A program made the translations under genes and the position numbers. The notes under the pieces were generated by a model, which had not been told where the DNA came from, made no database searches, and saw only the letters and a list, made by a program, of their open reading frames with translations. Positions 1 to 12,800 of a stretch of DNA of 64,000 nt are shown one piece after another. Numbering within the stretch: position 1 is the first letter of the stretch; the number at the start of each line of letters is the position of its first letter. The DNA comes from Nectonema munidae (taxonomy: Eukaryota; Nematomorpha; Nectonematoida; Nectonematidae), in contig JAUIRK010000081.1 in the NCBI GenBank assembly GCA_030549495.1, positions 62,001 through 126,000 of the forward strand, written 5' to 3'.

Positions 1-1339
1 TGTCAGAAAATAATCAAAAAATACTAGTTCAGTTTCGAAAGAAGATAGTTCAATTGAAACATCTAGATTGGATTGAAAAATGTAAAAACAGTTCGGATCA
101 AGAGCTTCTGAATAGAGAAGAGATTTTACCAATAGAAGCTTTAGAGTTAAGGATATTTTTCTATTTTGTGCTCGATAGTTTAAGTAAAAAATTCTAATCT
201 TTAGTTTTATTTTTTAAGATTTTTAAGGGGTTTGATGGATTAAATTCAACAAAGGTTTTTCATCTATATAGATGAAAAATTAAGGAAAACTGAAAAGATA
301 GAGAAGGTTTGAATCTTGTGAAATTTTTTTTTGCTACAATATGTTTTCAATATAGTTTCCAAAATAAGTTAAAAAAAACTATGTCCTACATTTAAGAAGT
401 GTTTTTAGACTTTCCTTTTAAGTACAAAAGTCCAAATATTTTCTACAGCTTTTTAGTGAATAAATTGTCGAAACACGAATTCGTTCACACGATCTTTATG
501 AACAAAAAATCCTCCATTTCCACAAATGTAAATTTACTAGGGAATTTTTTAATAAATACGTAAAAGAAATATTAGTTCAACGTTTAGCGCAGGTAAACTG
601 ACTTAATATATATATGTCTAACTATAACACTCAATTAGTGAATATAACTAAACTTAGAACTAACTACAAGTTATTTAGCAGCTATCTGAAAAGTAGAAGT
701 TCGATTTAAATTTGTAAAACCAAATAATTATACTCATCTATGTGACAAGTGAAGTTTTTTTTTAAAAAAAATTCAACATCATTGTTATTTCAAAAATGAT
801 AACTATTTCCGCGTTGCTTTGGTATACACACAAGGCGCATATGTTATAATAATTCAAAAAAGAGTTTCAGCCTTGATCAAAATTGTATCGAACATTTTTA
901 TATAACTCAAAACAGACTTGTGGACACATTGTTTCTGAAAGCACTAAGAAAACATTCTCTCACTTCGTTTAACCTTAGACAAAAAGGGAGAACTTCAGAA
1001 AATAAAAATCATCTGTTTTAAGCAATATAAAAACATATTGAAAAAGATGAGCAGACCATTCGTTTTCAAAAACGCGGGACTTAAAGGATTCAAACTCATC
1101 CCTCAAATGTACATACTATTAAATTCGCTCAAACGCAATTTTCTTAGCTATTAGACATAGACATGTAAACAAGGTTTGTAGTTTTAAAGGCAATTTTTGA
1201 TGTTTTCAAATAAAAATAGTTTTAGTTATGTGTGTTGGCTTAATGGGTAGCTCAGAGCTTGAACTGTTGAGACTTATATTGCAAACTGATGCTGTATACG
1301 CTGAAATGCTTTTGAAATAGGCAATAAGTGTAAAGAAAC
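1..1339 (-). other. start of alpha-actinin intron 3
   Basis: AT-rich DNA downstream of exon 3. No second CH-domain exon is present. No RNA gene or clear repeat is seen. Confidence 0.6.
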
Positions 1340-1426
1340 CTTCCATAGTGATGTCTTGGATGGCAAATCGCAGAATTATTGTCCAGATCATTCCAAGAGT
1401 CATTTTCAAGTTTCCATCCACTATTT
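1340..1426 (-). CDS. Actn: alpha-actinin exon 3 (end of CH1); gene continues off the left edge
   Basis: An 87-nt exon between a TCTCTCTAG acceptor and a GAAG followed by GTTTCT donor. The first two bases complete the Glu codon begun in exon 2. It then reads [20 protein letters not shown] and AIQDITME, the second actinin-type actin-binding signature at the end of CH1. Both borders are phase 1. The donor GTTTCT is weaker than consensus but lies exactly where the family homology stops. The next expected exon (the start of CH2, beginning with an AKEGLLLWCQRK-like sequence) is not found in bases 1-1339 on either strand, so it must lie beyond the window. Confidence 0.94.
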
Positions 1427-2816
1427 CTAGAGAGAATAAGCAAATCGTAAACACCAATGAGAAAAGTGAGAGCAGAGAAAAATAATATACGTATAACTTA
1501 AAATACACTGTATTATAAACTTTAAATTCAGTCGGAATCAATATGTTGCTATTGATATAGCTAGCAGGGCTGCAGGATCGGAGGAGAAAACGCCCGACTT
1601 CAACTCCAAGTAAGAGCAAAAATGCGCCTTCGACTCCAATCTACAGATTGGAGAACAGAAGTTCGAATCCGACTCTCAATAGTCAGAAACATTTTGCTTT
1701 CATTCCTTTCTTTTATTAATTGTAAATTGGAACTAAGAAAAGGAACTATTTTTTAGAACTTTTAAACCTATTTTTTTAAAACTGTATAGAATATCTCTGA
1801 AACAAAAGGCATGTATTGTATTACTTACGATATAAAAAAAAATAATTTGCTCATGAAGTATATAAAAAATGCTATTGGCTGAAAAATTGCAACTATTCTA
1901 TGAACATTTAGAGAAAGGGTCTTAAATTAGAAGGTTATCAATCGTATAGATAAGATATTGAGGGAATTTTTTCTGATACATTTTTATATCAAAAAAATGA
2001 AAGTTGAAACATAGGCAATGAAAATGTTTCTTTCACTTTTTTTTATTATTTATAAACAACCGAGTTACTAAGGGTTCCGGCCTCAAATCAGGTCAAAAAT
2101 TAAGCGATTTGCTTAGCAAACTGAATGCCTCATATGGTTCTCTTGCTAAATTTTAACATCTACATTTCTCGCCTGCCAAGAAATAAGACTCATTTTAAGT
2201 AAATTTAATTATTTTTAATATAAAATTTTATAATTTATAAAGATCATAATTTATTATAATTATACAATTTTTATAATTTAATAAAAAAGCATTGAATAAA
2301 AAATAATGGTAAACAACCTCATAAGCAATTTGAAGCCTGAAAAGGCCCTCTATTCTTAGAAACCTGAGGCCTGATTCAGAAAATGGACCTATTTATGAAA
2401 AATAGGTTTAAATGAAATAGGAGTTAGAATTATATGAATTGTAGGCCAAATGTGTGTGACGATAATTTTGATTTAGAGAATTTCAACCAATAAGAATATT
2501 TCAATATTATTGCTTAGTGTTATGCTTAGGCCAGTCGATAAGGCAGAGGACAAGTGAGGGGAAAAATAAACAAAAAAAACATATTTAACCCTTTCGGATA
2601 GAATGGGTCGACAGAGAAGCAGGAAAAAAGTCATCTGCCTCTTTTTGGAAAGTCATTCTACGATTAATTTTCGAAAACAAAAGTTCAAATTATAAAAAAG
2701 TAGTTTTTTAATATCTTTTTCACAGTATCACCTCTAAAACAGAAGACTTTAAAAAAACTCCAAATAGGGGATAAAAATTAGTGGGTGGGGTAGGGAACGA
2801 AAATGAGTAGAGTTAC
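1427..2816 (-). other. alpha-actinin intron 2
   Basis: A 1.39-kb AT-rich intron with phase 1 borders. It contains a patch at 1575-1680 with several TCGAC/TCCGAC-type words and a small hairpin (CTCCAATC, four-base loop, GATTGGAG at about 1635-1654) that looks like decayed mobile DNA. Nothing coding is seen. Confidence 0.7.
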
Positions 2817-3051
2817 CTTCTCCTCCAATAGAGACCAATTTGACGCCTTTACTCTCAATGAATTCGAGGGCTTTATTCACGTTGGCGATCTTGTGGAAGC
2901 GCATTCTGCCTCGATCCGGCTTTGGAAGCTGTTCTCCTGAAATCACTTCTAGCAGAAGCATCAATTTGAGTCCATTGCGAAAATCCGCCTCTATGTCATC
3001 GATCTTCGTATCCCCTTTTCTTAAGTGCGAGTTACACCAAGCCGTGAAAGT
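2817..3051 (-). CDS. Actn: alpha-actinin exon 2 (calponin-homology domain 1)
   Basis: Codes for about residues 44-121, most of the first calponin-homology (CH1) domain that binds F-actin. It begins [19 protein letters not shown] directly after a TTTGCAG acceptor and contains [18 protein letters not shown], then [20 protein letters not shown] and [10 protein letters not shown]. This follows insect alpha-actinin with scattered conservative changes. The exon is 235 nt. It enters in phase 0 and leaves after one base of a codon (GAGAAG followed by GTAACT), which matches the entry of exon 3. No stop or frameshift is present, so it looks functional. A plus-strand open frame over the same bases is only its shadow. 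Confidence 0.96.
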
Positions 3052-3404
3052 CTGCAAACAAATCATTATTCACTTCAGAAATATAGGTTTCATATATAGA
3101 TATCGTAGAGAGTTTGAATCGTAAATACAGTAGATCAGAGCAATGGTTTTAAACATTTTAGACAATTTTAATTTTTGTCCAATACTTCGCGTGATCTGCA
3201 GAGAAATGCCCAGTTCAGTGAGATCTTGAATTTCGTGGCCAGTAATCTTGCTCAAAATAGATATCAAGGGAAAGGGCAGCAATTTTTTGAAGAAGCTACA
3301 GAAGTATGGCCAATGAAGCATAGGGCCACAAACTGGGCTTCTGAACCATGGTAGTCAATTGGGAGGGGCTTTTGTCCAAAGTTGAGGATTAGTTTAGACA
3401 AAAG

Positions 3405-3495
3405 CCTAAAAAAATTAGCGCGTTGAGGACTCGGTACATGAGACGTGTTTTAGTCGTTTTCAAAACTGGGGTTGGAACCCCGTGTAGACATAAAA
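3405..3495 (+). repeat. possible tRNA-derived SINE fragment
   Basis: Contains an A-box-like TTAGCGCGTTGAGG and, about 60 bases on, GGGGTTGGAACCCC, which resembles a polymerase III B box inside a T-arm stem. No clear tail or target duplication is seen. Weak. Confidence 0.2.
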
Positions 3496-4739
3496 AGAGT
3501 TTATTTAGCGGTTAACAACCAACTGTTAAAAACCAGAAAAGATTAAGCTATTAGATATAAAAGTAGCATAAAATGAAGAAATCATCCGAGCTATGACTGA
3601 CGATCGCGTGAAATGGCTTAAAAGATTATTTGAATAGATAGATATACATCTAAATCAGAAGTGATTAAAGTCAAACTAAGTTTTCTCTTTCATCAAGAAT
3701 TCGATCTCGTTTCCTAGGCCGGTAGGAAAAATTATGATGAAGCGGAAATAGTGTGACGAGCATTGAAAAATTCAAAAGGACCGCGTTGCTTCATCTTTCT
3801 TGAAAAATACTAAAAACGTTATGCATCTCATCTCGAACACGCAAAAAGATGGGAGCATAGTGCAGACATTGAATGAAATGAATACAGTGTTAAAAAGCAC
3901 CACTAGTGAGTGTAACAAAATCTTTTTTATAGTCGAACAAAAAAGTGCAAACATAACATATACACCACTTCTTCTACATACTTGAGGAAATGAATGATGA
4001 TAAAAATAATTGTTGAGGATTGAACACAAAGATATTAAAATAATATCAACAAACCACGAATAAATCATTTGGGAGAGAGGAAGGATAAATATATTTAGCG
4101 CTGTTCTGATTTTCTCAACGATAAAGATGCTATTCTGCTTTATTTTATGATGTGATGTGTGAGTTTGTGCAACTCTTCACAAAAAGGAAATAAACTTTCC
4201 TTCTCTTAGAGACAGACTCATTAGCAGAGTAAGGAAATCATTATCAAGTTGCTCTATATTATTATAAGAGCAAGAGCAAGAGCAATATCATGCAAATACC
4301 TTGGCCATTTGAATGTACGTTGGTTCCCTGCATAATTGAGTGTGGTGGAAGATACTAATCTGAATTGTATACGCCAAAAATGGTCCCAAAAAAATAAAAA
4401 GTCATTTGAAAAAATGAAGCTGGAAAAGAAATAAGATATCACAAAAATAGAAGGTATTACTAAATACGAAGAAGATTTTTCATTGTTTGAGCATTTCACT
4501 TAACAATTGTTAAATTAATCGCCCTCGCCCCGCTAATAATTTTCGATTTATTTAAACTAGTGTATATGCGCTATGTAAATTTATTTAAAATATTTTCACT
4601 GGAAGTATAGTTTTTAAATTTCATCAATTTTGTTAAAAAAAATATAAAGTAGTCTTATAAATTTAGGTATGCACTGTATACACTCTATTTTAAAAGATTG
4701 CTTGAATACTTGGTCTCCCGTGGTATTTCCAGACCAGTA

Positions 4740-4800
4740 ATTTTAAAAATTGTAAAAAAAATCCCCCCTCCACCAATAATTTTGAGGATGTGCGCCCCTG
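4740..4800 (+). repeat. dispersed repeat, copy 1 (AATTTTGAGGATGTGCGCCCC family)
   Basis: The stretch with AAAAAATCCCCCCTCCACC then AATAATTTTGAGGATGTGC and CCCCTG recurs at 26740-26790 (same strand) and in part at 47295-47320 (opposite strand). It is followed at 4837-4845 by a run of nine C. Family unknown; probably a non-autonomous element. Confidence 0.5.
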
Positions 4801-4867
4801 AGAAATATATGTGTTTAAAGAATCGCTTTGGATGAGCCCCCCCCCTCAACAGGGGGATTTGGGGGCT

Positions 4868-4932
4868 CAAAGTAAGTCTCTGAAGAGGAACTGCCCAAAT
4901 TCGATACTACAAGGTCTTGGATTCAAATCTAA
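4868..4932 (+). repeat. tRNA-derived SINE fragment (same family as 14.5 and 45.7 kb)
   Basis: CGATACTACAAGGTCTTGG followed by ATTCAAATC aligns with the minus-strand copy at 14476-14540, which reads CGATAACTCAAGGTCTTGG followed by GTTCGATCC. The B box is degraded. Confidence 0.4.
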
Positions 4933-6386
4933 CAGCAATTATTCTTTGCTTAAATCTTGATAGAGCGAATTGGGCATTCGTTACACATTTACACTTTAAC
5001 GATCTCAAATTGGGAACATTTTTTAAAATGACAAAATATAGATAAAAAATATATTTTAGTTAAAAATATGGCAATTTTCAAGTTTATCAATATAATAGAA
5101 TTGAGCAAAAAAGTCAACAATTTTATATAAATTAGTAAGCTAAACTTGGAAATTTCAAAATCTGATATAAAAAAGGATAGAAAAGCAATAACAAAATTTA
5201 AAAAAAAAATCAAAATAGTTTATAAGTATTAAAAACTTTGATTTAAAAAAGGAAATTTAAATTTAACAAAATATAAATAGAAATAATCTTGCCGAAATGG
5301 GAACGTTAAGCCACAATGCAGCACATACCTTTATGACTACAATTACTCAAAAAAGATTTCTCGGTAATTCGAATGGAAAAAGCGATCTTTTACAAGAGTT
5401 GGCTGAAAAAAATCAAAGCAAGTTGAATAATAGTTAGAGAAAAAGCAAAAATTTTCAGAAAAGTGAAAGAGTTTCTTTTGCAAACCGATCAAATAGAAAA
5501 GTAGTGTGAGCTATGTGGAATGAGAGTTGTGTGGTTTATGTAGCGAGCAACTACTATGATATGAATCGCGTTGAAATGGTTGAAAGGTGAGTGAAATGAA
5601 GAGAAGTGTCTTAAAAAGTCATAGCTCTGAAATTGCACGCTTCTAGCTCAATGCAAAAAACTGAGAAAAATGTTTTGGTAAAATATACATCACAAAGTTC
5701 TCTCTCTATAAATAGAAATTTCTTTTGAAATTTCGAATGGTGTTGGATTAAAAAAATTCTGACGAACACTAAAACCAGGCACTGATTTTATCCAAACTTG
5801 ATAGTTTTTAAAAAGAAAAGTTCAGAAAAAGTGTTCGAGAAAAGTTTAATCTGAAATTTTTTATTAAAAACAGTAAAAAAATTGTATAAGTAAAATTTTA
5901 ATTCAAGATATCGTGATTAGTTTTAATTTGATGTATTTAAACCTAATACATCGCTAATCCAACCCCCTTCAAGTCCAAATGATGCGGGATTAGTGATATT
6001 AAAAAGGTATAGAATTATTATATAATAAATTCATTAAAAAATTTTTTTTACCTAATCTATCTAACGCTCCTATTTAGTAAACATGCTACAAATCGCAATA
6101 ATCACTTCATCAAAGAAAACAACCAAGAGGTGAAACCATTGCGAGACTTTCACTAACTCCTAAAGCTATCAATCAGCAAATCCATAAAGGCTATACAATA
6201 AGCCAAATCGCGTGAAGATCGAAGACGCCTCAATTTATCTCATAAGTGGTTTTTCGTTCAAATTTTAGATTATTGCTGGCTTAGCAATACAATTATTTAT
6301 CTATAATAAATAAAAGATGATTTTTTTATAATTAAATCATCTTTTAACTTTCAAATTTTTATAAATTCAAACACAGGCTTCAAAAG

Positions 6387-6450
6387 CAGTGGTTCTCAGC
6401 CAGGCTTGTGGAGACGGAGTCGCACCTTTTGAGAAGGAGTCGGAAATGTA
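6387..6450 (+). mobile_element. hAT terminal fragment
   Basis: CAGTGGTTCTCAGCCAGG is a typical hAT terminal repeat of the CAGTGGTTCTC class. It is followed by GGAGTCG-type words seen in other decayed elements. The partner end was not found. The 2.2-kb hAT-like element at 6533 sits just inside it and may have inserted into it. Confidence 0.5.
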
Positions 6451-6532
6451 ATAATTGTTTGCGACTCGAATTCGATTTCATAAATAGTTATATTCACATA
6501 TATGTTAGATTAAAAAATAAATGCATAGACAC

Positions 6533-8747
6533 TAGGGTTATGACATTTGGCAAAATTAAAAAACTGTATCAAAAAAAGATGAACTTTTACTTTTTATTTG
6601 ATAAAATTATTTTTATTCTGTTGAATTTAAAAAAAAGATTACGCGCATCTTGAATTGAAAGTTTTAATACTTCAAAGAAAAAACATGGAAAAACATTTAT
6701 TTAAAATTACGACTAAATTATTTTGCTACACGTTATGAACTTTTGAGATAAATATTTGTCACTTTTACAGGTATTGTAGACCTCTTCCATCACCTTTATT
6801 GCTCTCTCTGCTGCGATATTTGTACGAGGTGCTTCAAGAATTGAGTCGACAGTCACCCAATGCGTGTTGAAACTTTTTAAAGCTTTTGGGCATTTCAGTT
6901 CAATGAGACAAGCTTAAAGACTATCATATATTTATCTAAAATATAATTGCTTTGAAAACCATGCTTTTTTCCATGCATTAGCTATGAAAGTACAAGCAAT
7001 TTTTAGCTAGTTTCTCCATTTTGGAAGCAAAAAGAAGGCTATTAAAGTTAATATTGCCCTAGAATTCCATCTTCAGTTGTGAATGCACGGTAATTTTTTC
7101 CATTTAATAGAAGGCCTTACGCTTTTTTTATTATAAAAATTGTATGCTTCACATAGTTCAAAGAGAAACTTAAAGTCTAGATTTTCTTTAATGGGAAAGT
7201 CCTTTTCTCCTAAATAGTTTTTTGTAATTCTTCATAATCCTCTAAAATTTCTTTAACATATCATAAGGAAGATTTGGAGATTGAGATTTTTCTTCATATA
7301 AAAAATCAAGAAAATGCCGCAAGATTAAATCCAGTATGTGATGCTGGCATCCAATAAATTGGGGTTTGTCAAGTTGTTTTCTTTCGAAGTGATTAAGAAT
7401 TTTAGCCATCACGCCATTTTTCGGCCTGTATTTAGAGCTGTTGTGTCAAAAATGATCATCACAACGCTTTTCCACGCATCATATTCATCGAGAAGAGATT
7501 TCAAAGCAGCAAATATGTTTTTAGCAGATCCTATCTTACAAGAAAGAATGCCAAGGTAAAGATTTCTTTGTGGATTGACTAAACAAACCACTTGGTACTC
7601 TTGATTTTTTATTTTCTTGCCATCAAAGTGCAAACAAAATTTTTCATTATTAATAAAACAAGAAAGTTTGTTTTTTTAATTTTCAATGAAGTTTTTATCA
7701 ACTGACGCCATATGCCTGTTTGCGATGGTGTGGCAACATTCATCCCCTGATCAAACAAATTCTTCAAAACAGTGGCGGTTTTTCTTGTGGATAAATTAAC
7801 TTCTGAACATAATTTGACTGCATTCTTAGTTGTTTGATTTTTTTTAAAAGAAACAAGTTTCTCTTCAAAACATGAATCTGTATCTGATTCTTCTGCATCT
7901 GTATCATTAAAATTATAAGATTGAAACTCCACTGATGAAGAAGTTTTCTTTATTCGTTTAGAAGGATGGATTTCTGAAAAAGGCGCAATTTTTTTTGTTG
8001 TATATCCAATTTGCTCTTTAGAATAAATTTGCCGTAAGTAAAAATCTTTGTCTGTTTTACAGAGCCACACGCCAGTTTTTTTTAGTTATATCAAAAACAG
8101 AAAAGAGATTTTTTTCATACTCTTCATTATGTCTTTTTTTGTAATTTTCAAATTTTTCTATTAATTTATTTATTTTTGAAACAACTTGTTGTTAGGTATA
8201 TAGGTAAAATTAAAATTCAACAAAAGATTTGATAATTCTTCTGAAATTTTCTTTACTCGATAAGATTTACTTTTTATTTGATCAAAAAGTCCTAAAAATC
8301 TTCCGACAATATTCTTATTTAGAGGAAGCGTCGGGAATGTTCAAACGTCGTTTTGTTTTTCTTTTCAAAATATTTGTCAATGCAGGAGTAACTAAATTTG
8401 CTTTTTCTGAGTATATTTTATTTTTAAAATCATTTTTATACTTGAATAAAAATATTTTTAGAGTAAAAATTAAAAAAAAAATTTTCAACAAAAAAGCTAC
8501 AAAAAGTTGTTTTATATCACGTGTATATGATATATAATTTTTCTTTTATAAAAATAACTTACAATTTCTTAAATTTTCTTTTTTTATATTTTTTTTAAGG
8601 AAATTTTACAAATTATGCTAGGCGAGTGATGTTTTTTTTTAATTTATATAAAATGCTTGGTAAAAACCGATTTAGTAATAAAAATTTCATTCAAAAACAC
8701 ATCAGGGTTTTGTTTTTTTCAAAAAAGGCTGAAATGTCATAACCCTA
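6533..8747 (-). mobile_element. full-length hAT-like DNA transposon with intact ends
   Basis: A 2215-bp element with perfect 16-bp terminal inverted repeats: TAGGGTTATGACATTT at 6533-6548 and its exact complement at 8732-8747. It is flanked by an exact 8-bp target duplication ATAGACAC at 6525-6532 and 8748-8755. TIR style and an 8-bp duplication fit the hAT superfamily. One decayed transposase on the minus strand fills the interior. Exact ends plus a decayed coding region suggest moderate age, or movement after decay by a transposase supplied in trans. Confidence 0.85.
6713..8190 (-). pseudogene. hAT-like transposase remnant
   Basis: Minus-strand reading in several frames gives one family from N- to C-terminus: a basic, coiled N-terminal part (KKRHNEEYEKNLFSVFDITK, about 8190-8080), a Ser/Asp-rich linker, then MHFDGKKIKNQEYQVVCLVN (from 7633), MIIFDTTALNTGR, PQFIGCQHHILDLILRHFLD, a RWNSRA-like segment near 7080 and a C-terminus SILEAPRTNIAAERAIKVME ending in a stop at 6713. 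I recall this protein as a multi-copy arthropod family with DTT.NTG and GCQHH motifs; placing it in hAT rests on the 8-bp duplication. Frameshifts and stops are frequent, so it is inactive. Confidence 0.7.
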
Positions 8748-9930
8748 ATAGACACTCTTTTTAGTGTGCAACGTTGCAAAAACGCAACATATAAATGTTT
8801 ATCATTTTGGTCCTAGCCTGTATTTTTGCAAATCCTTTTTTTATTTTTTGTCAAAATTAGAGGATCAAAAATCAGTTTATGAGTAGAAAGTTTTTAGAAG
8901 AAAGTTCTTTAGAAATATTTTTTGGATAATTTCAGTTTATGGATCGTATTGTTTTGTTTAGATAAGATAGTTATAGACAATAATTGGAAAATCTTTTTGA
9001 AGATAATGCAAGAAAGACACTAAACCACAAATACAAACCAATAAAAGAACATTTTAATAAATTACGTTGAGGAAAATAGATCAAACATTTTACTTGCAAT
9101 ACAAAAGCTGAAATGTCTAAATTTCAGGAAATCTTTCAATGACTATCCAAAATTGAAATTCATAAATGTCCTTGAAATATGGTACGTCACCACACCACAC
9201 TTTTTGGAGATTTGTAATATTTGAAAGAGAAAAGTTGATGCTACATAATTATAAATTTTTAAAGTCAAAGTCGCAAAATGTTAACAAAATACTGAAGAAT
9301 TAAATCTAGAAAAGGATTTTGCCTTTCTTTTGGGATGCGAGATGCATGAAGTTGATTGCAAAATTGATCTTACCAAAGATCGATTTTAATATCTATTTTT
9401 AAAATCTTAAAAAATTATTAATTAAAAAATAATTTCAAAATGGTAACGATTGTGAGTATACATACACGCTTCTGAGCAAAAAAGTGTAATACGTGAAAGA
9501 TGTTTCTTTACTGAGTTCAAGGAATTCCAAAACTTTGAAAAAAACTGGGTACCAAACGCCCAAATATATGTACAAAATATCCTGCACCGGTTTCAATTAT
9601 GAGCGAGATTTTCCAAGAAGTATTGCCAAAACAAAGAGATTTAGTGAAATCCCATATTTTTCAAATAAAATTTTCCCAATTCAAATTAAGTATAATATTT
9701 ACTAAGACTAAATAAAAAGTTTATATTTGTATCAAACTAATGAAACACTGTAAAATGTTAAAATCAGAAAAAAGTCAACGACTAATCAAAAATGTGAAAA
9801 TCGATTTAAAAATGTGGTAATCGGATATTTTGGTTCTCAGAGATTTTAATTCCATTTTGGAGATTGCTGTGTTAAGATAAAGAGGACAGCCTATAATTCT
9901 CATTGCATCCGTTAGGGTTTGGTGGACCAG

Positions 9931-9965
9931 TAGCGGTACCTAGTCATAATCTCTGAAACCAAAAT
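9931..9965 (+). repeat. short dispersed repeat, copy A
   Basis: GTACCTAGTCATAATCTCTG followed by AAACC recurs as GTTCCTAGTCAGAATCTCTG followed by AAGCC at 12804-12830. It leads into about 120 bases of AAATCTCTTAAACC-like low-complexity repeats. Confidence 0.4.
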
Positions 9966-10549
9966 CTCTTAAACTTAAAACTCTTAAACCTAAAATGTCC
10001 TAATTATTAAATCTTCAAAAACCAAAATCTCTGAAAACCAAAATTTCTCAAGTCTAAAATCCTTTAAAACGATTATTTAATCCTAGAACGACTGAAAAAA
10101 TTCGATACCTAGAAATGCTAAATCGGTCAATTGACCTGATAATAATTCATTTGTCATTAAATCTTCGATATTGCATTTAAATTTACATATAATTTTTTTC
10201 CTTTAGATTTAATAAAATTTTAATTTTTGAATTTTATAAATTACAAATATTGAAACAAATAGATATCTTAATTTTTACGCTTTTTATTCTAAAAATATGA
10301 AATACTTTTTATCTACTATATAAAGTTTATTTTTAAAATATGATTTTTTTCAATGTGTTAAACCCAAAAACTATGATTTAATAAGAATTATAAAATTAGA
10401 ATAGGTTGAAAATTTAAAAAGTTGGGTTTAGAATGTATTTAAAAATTTCAGTTGTAAAATTTTTTGATTTTTGAATTCGGATGAGTTGACTTGGAACCGT
10501 TGGACCCCAGGTTTTAAGAATCATTTTTTTAAAAAGCAATAAGATTGAT

Positions 10550-10830
10550 TGAAGAGGGAGGCAAACATGTGTCGTTCATCAACAGTATGCGATAGCGGGA
10601 GAGGAAAGTGAAGCCATGAATGATAACAAAGAAGTATGAAAATCCTTGTCTGAAAGGCAGAGGTCAGCATCACAAAATTAATCACCACACCACCTAGCTA
10701 CCACAAAATCAATGGAAGAAATATTCGGCTTTGATGGCGTCACACAATAGCGAAATGAGAAGAGATCAAATCACAAGAAAGCATGCGTGATTGATGTGTC
10801 AGTGCATGCATGTGTGTGTGTGTCAGTGAA
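10550..10830. promoter_or_regulatory. higher-GC intronic island
   Basis: About 280 bases with clearly less A+T than its surroundings, including GGCGTCACAC and a GT run at 10809-10823. No reading frame of note. A candidate intronic regulatory stretch on composition alone. Confidence 0.15.
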
Positions 10831-12153
10831 ATCATAAAATTAGTTATATAGCAAAATAGTTGATACATCACCACTACTATTGTTTCATTCCGTCACGAAC
10901 TTAGGATGAGAACTCATTAGCTACTTGTATGCGCGTATAAAATATTTTGGTAATCTGTATTAAAGTTGATATATCATCGTGTACGCAGGATTGTGGAGTC
11001 CGAGAATTTTTTTGCGAAGCCGACTCTACTTATTTGTTATTTTGATGCAGCAACTCAGCATTTATGTATTTTGAAAACTGAATCACTCCATCTATTTATA
11101 ATTAAGCAACACCAACTTTCATGTTTCAAATATTATAAATCTCCAACTTCAAATTACTGTCTCACTCTGGTTAGCTCTCAGTCTATAACTAATGTTAAAA
11201 GTGTGATGACATGTACCATATTTCAAGGTCGTATGTGAATGCCGATTTTAGATAGTCTTTTGAAAGATGGCCTGAATCTTACACGCCTCTCTGCATTATG
11301 TTACAACGTAAAATGTTTGATCTATTTTCTCTAGGATAAAATGTTTTATTGGTTGGTATTTGTAGTTGAGTGTCTTTCTTACATTATACTAATTTATCTG
11401 AAATTATTTTTCCAAGAATATTTGAAATGTTATGAGTTTTCTACTCACTTGCAAAAAGACACCGTTAGGCTAAAGTGATCAACATTCTTATGTTGCGTGT
11501 TTGCCAGATTATGCACTAAATTGTTTTTGGAATCATAAACTAAGTCGTGATGCACTTTTAGATTTTGTCTCAAACGCACTGCTTGCTAGAAAAATTTTTG
11601 CATCAAGGCTGCCATTTCAGCCATGTTAAACAGAAGTTTTAGTCCAGCTCGTTAAATAGCGAATGAAAGATTGACGACACTTTTGAAGCATATACTTTTA
11701 TGAACGATGTGTTATTGACAAATAGTGAATTAAGAAAGGCTGATATTAAAAAATAAATCTGATCTACGTTTATATTTTTATAACAGAAGGTTGATGAGGG
11801 TGAACGGCTGTCATATAAGACAAGTTATTTCGACTCTATGTCTCTCATCAATTAAAGCCAAGCAGAAAGATGAGGGAACGACTGTTGTGGTGAAGATGTA
11901 GGCAAAGTATATTTCTTATAATTAATTAGTATGGGAGCAAAAAAATGCAAATTTTTTAAATATTATCAAGAAAAAATATTTAAGATGGCATAAATATAAA
12001 TAGAATAAAACTTGAGTATTCAAAAAAACATATTCAATGCTTAAAAGAAAAAAACGATAAGAATAATAATAACATAAATATAAAAATAACAATTACTTGA
12101 AAGTGTTAATTATATAGCCGAAGTGAGTAACTAACTACGTTGGTATGTTCTAA

Positions 12154-12540
12154 TGATGGTAATTAGCCATGCTTTCGTTAACCAGTTAAGCCATTGCAAA
12201 ATATGTTTTAACCGATCGATTAACGGATTAATTCCAAGGAAATTTTGAGTCCAGGGGGATACATAAGATACAAAACAGCTCGTCAAAGAAAAAAGGATAA
12301 AATAAAACGCATTTGTATTGGAATATAATAATTAGAAGTAGCAGAACATGTAAATAATGTTATGCAATGCTATTTTAAACACAATACATTGCGTTACAAT
12401 AGTTTAAAAGTATTTATATATGTAATTGTAGTATGATTTGCTAAATGTTTTACGAGATGAATTACGGTTCGGTTACCGTGAATTAGTCAGCCTTATTCAC
12501 CGGTTAATAATAATCGGTTAATTTTTCTCAATCACCATTA
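12154..12540. mobile_element. MITE with TAATGGTGATT-type inverted ends
   Basis: The left end TGATGGTAATTAG and right end CTCAATCACCATTA are imperfect inverted repeats. Both sides also carry several GGTTAA/TTAACC words in inverted order. Flanking TGTTCTAA and TGTTCATG may be a decayed 8-bp target duplication. No coding capacity. Likely a hAT-type MITE. Confidence 0.5.
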
Positions 12541-12800
12541 CTGTTCATGTGCTAAGAAAGGAGCAGACATACGTTACGTGGCAAGAGAAGCACTAGACCA
12601 AAAGAATCAGTTCGAGGAAAAAGAAGTAGACAAAGAATGAAAGAAATCCTCCTCAAAGAAGAAGACAACATTAATTTCACAGATTTTTAAACTAACATTA
12701 TTTATACTCTAGCCCGCGTAAATTTTATTAGGTATCGACTCCATCTTCACAAGCATGATGTAGTTAAATGAGTATATAGGAAAATTCATATGTAATGGAT

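Noticed and set aside
3-197. Plus-strand open frame entering from the left edge, reading SENNQKILVQFRKKIVQLKH and on to a stop at about 197
   Set aside because: 64 open codons are not rare in six frames of AT-rich DNA. I recognise no family, and it lies antisense in an alpha-actinin intron.
2840-3124. Plus-strand frame of 94 codons over alpha-actinin exon 2
   Set aside because: It is the antisense shadow of the conserved exon.
3228-3345. Possible further alpha-actinin exon upstream of exon 2 on the minus strand
   Set aside because: The frame reads unrelated sequence, and exons 1 and 2 already join in phase with no residues missing from the family alignment.
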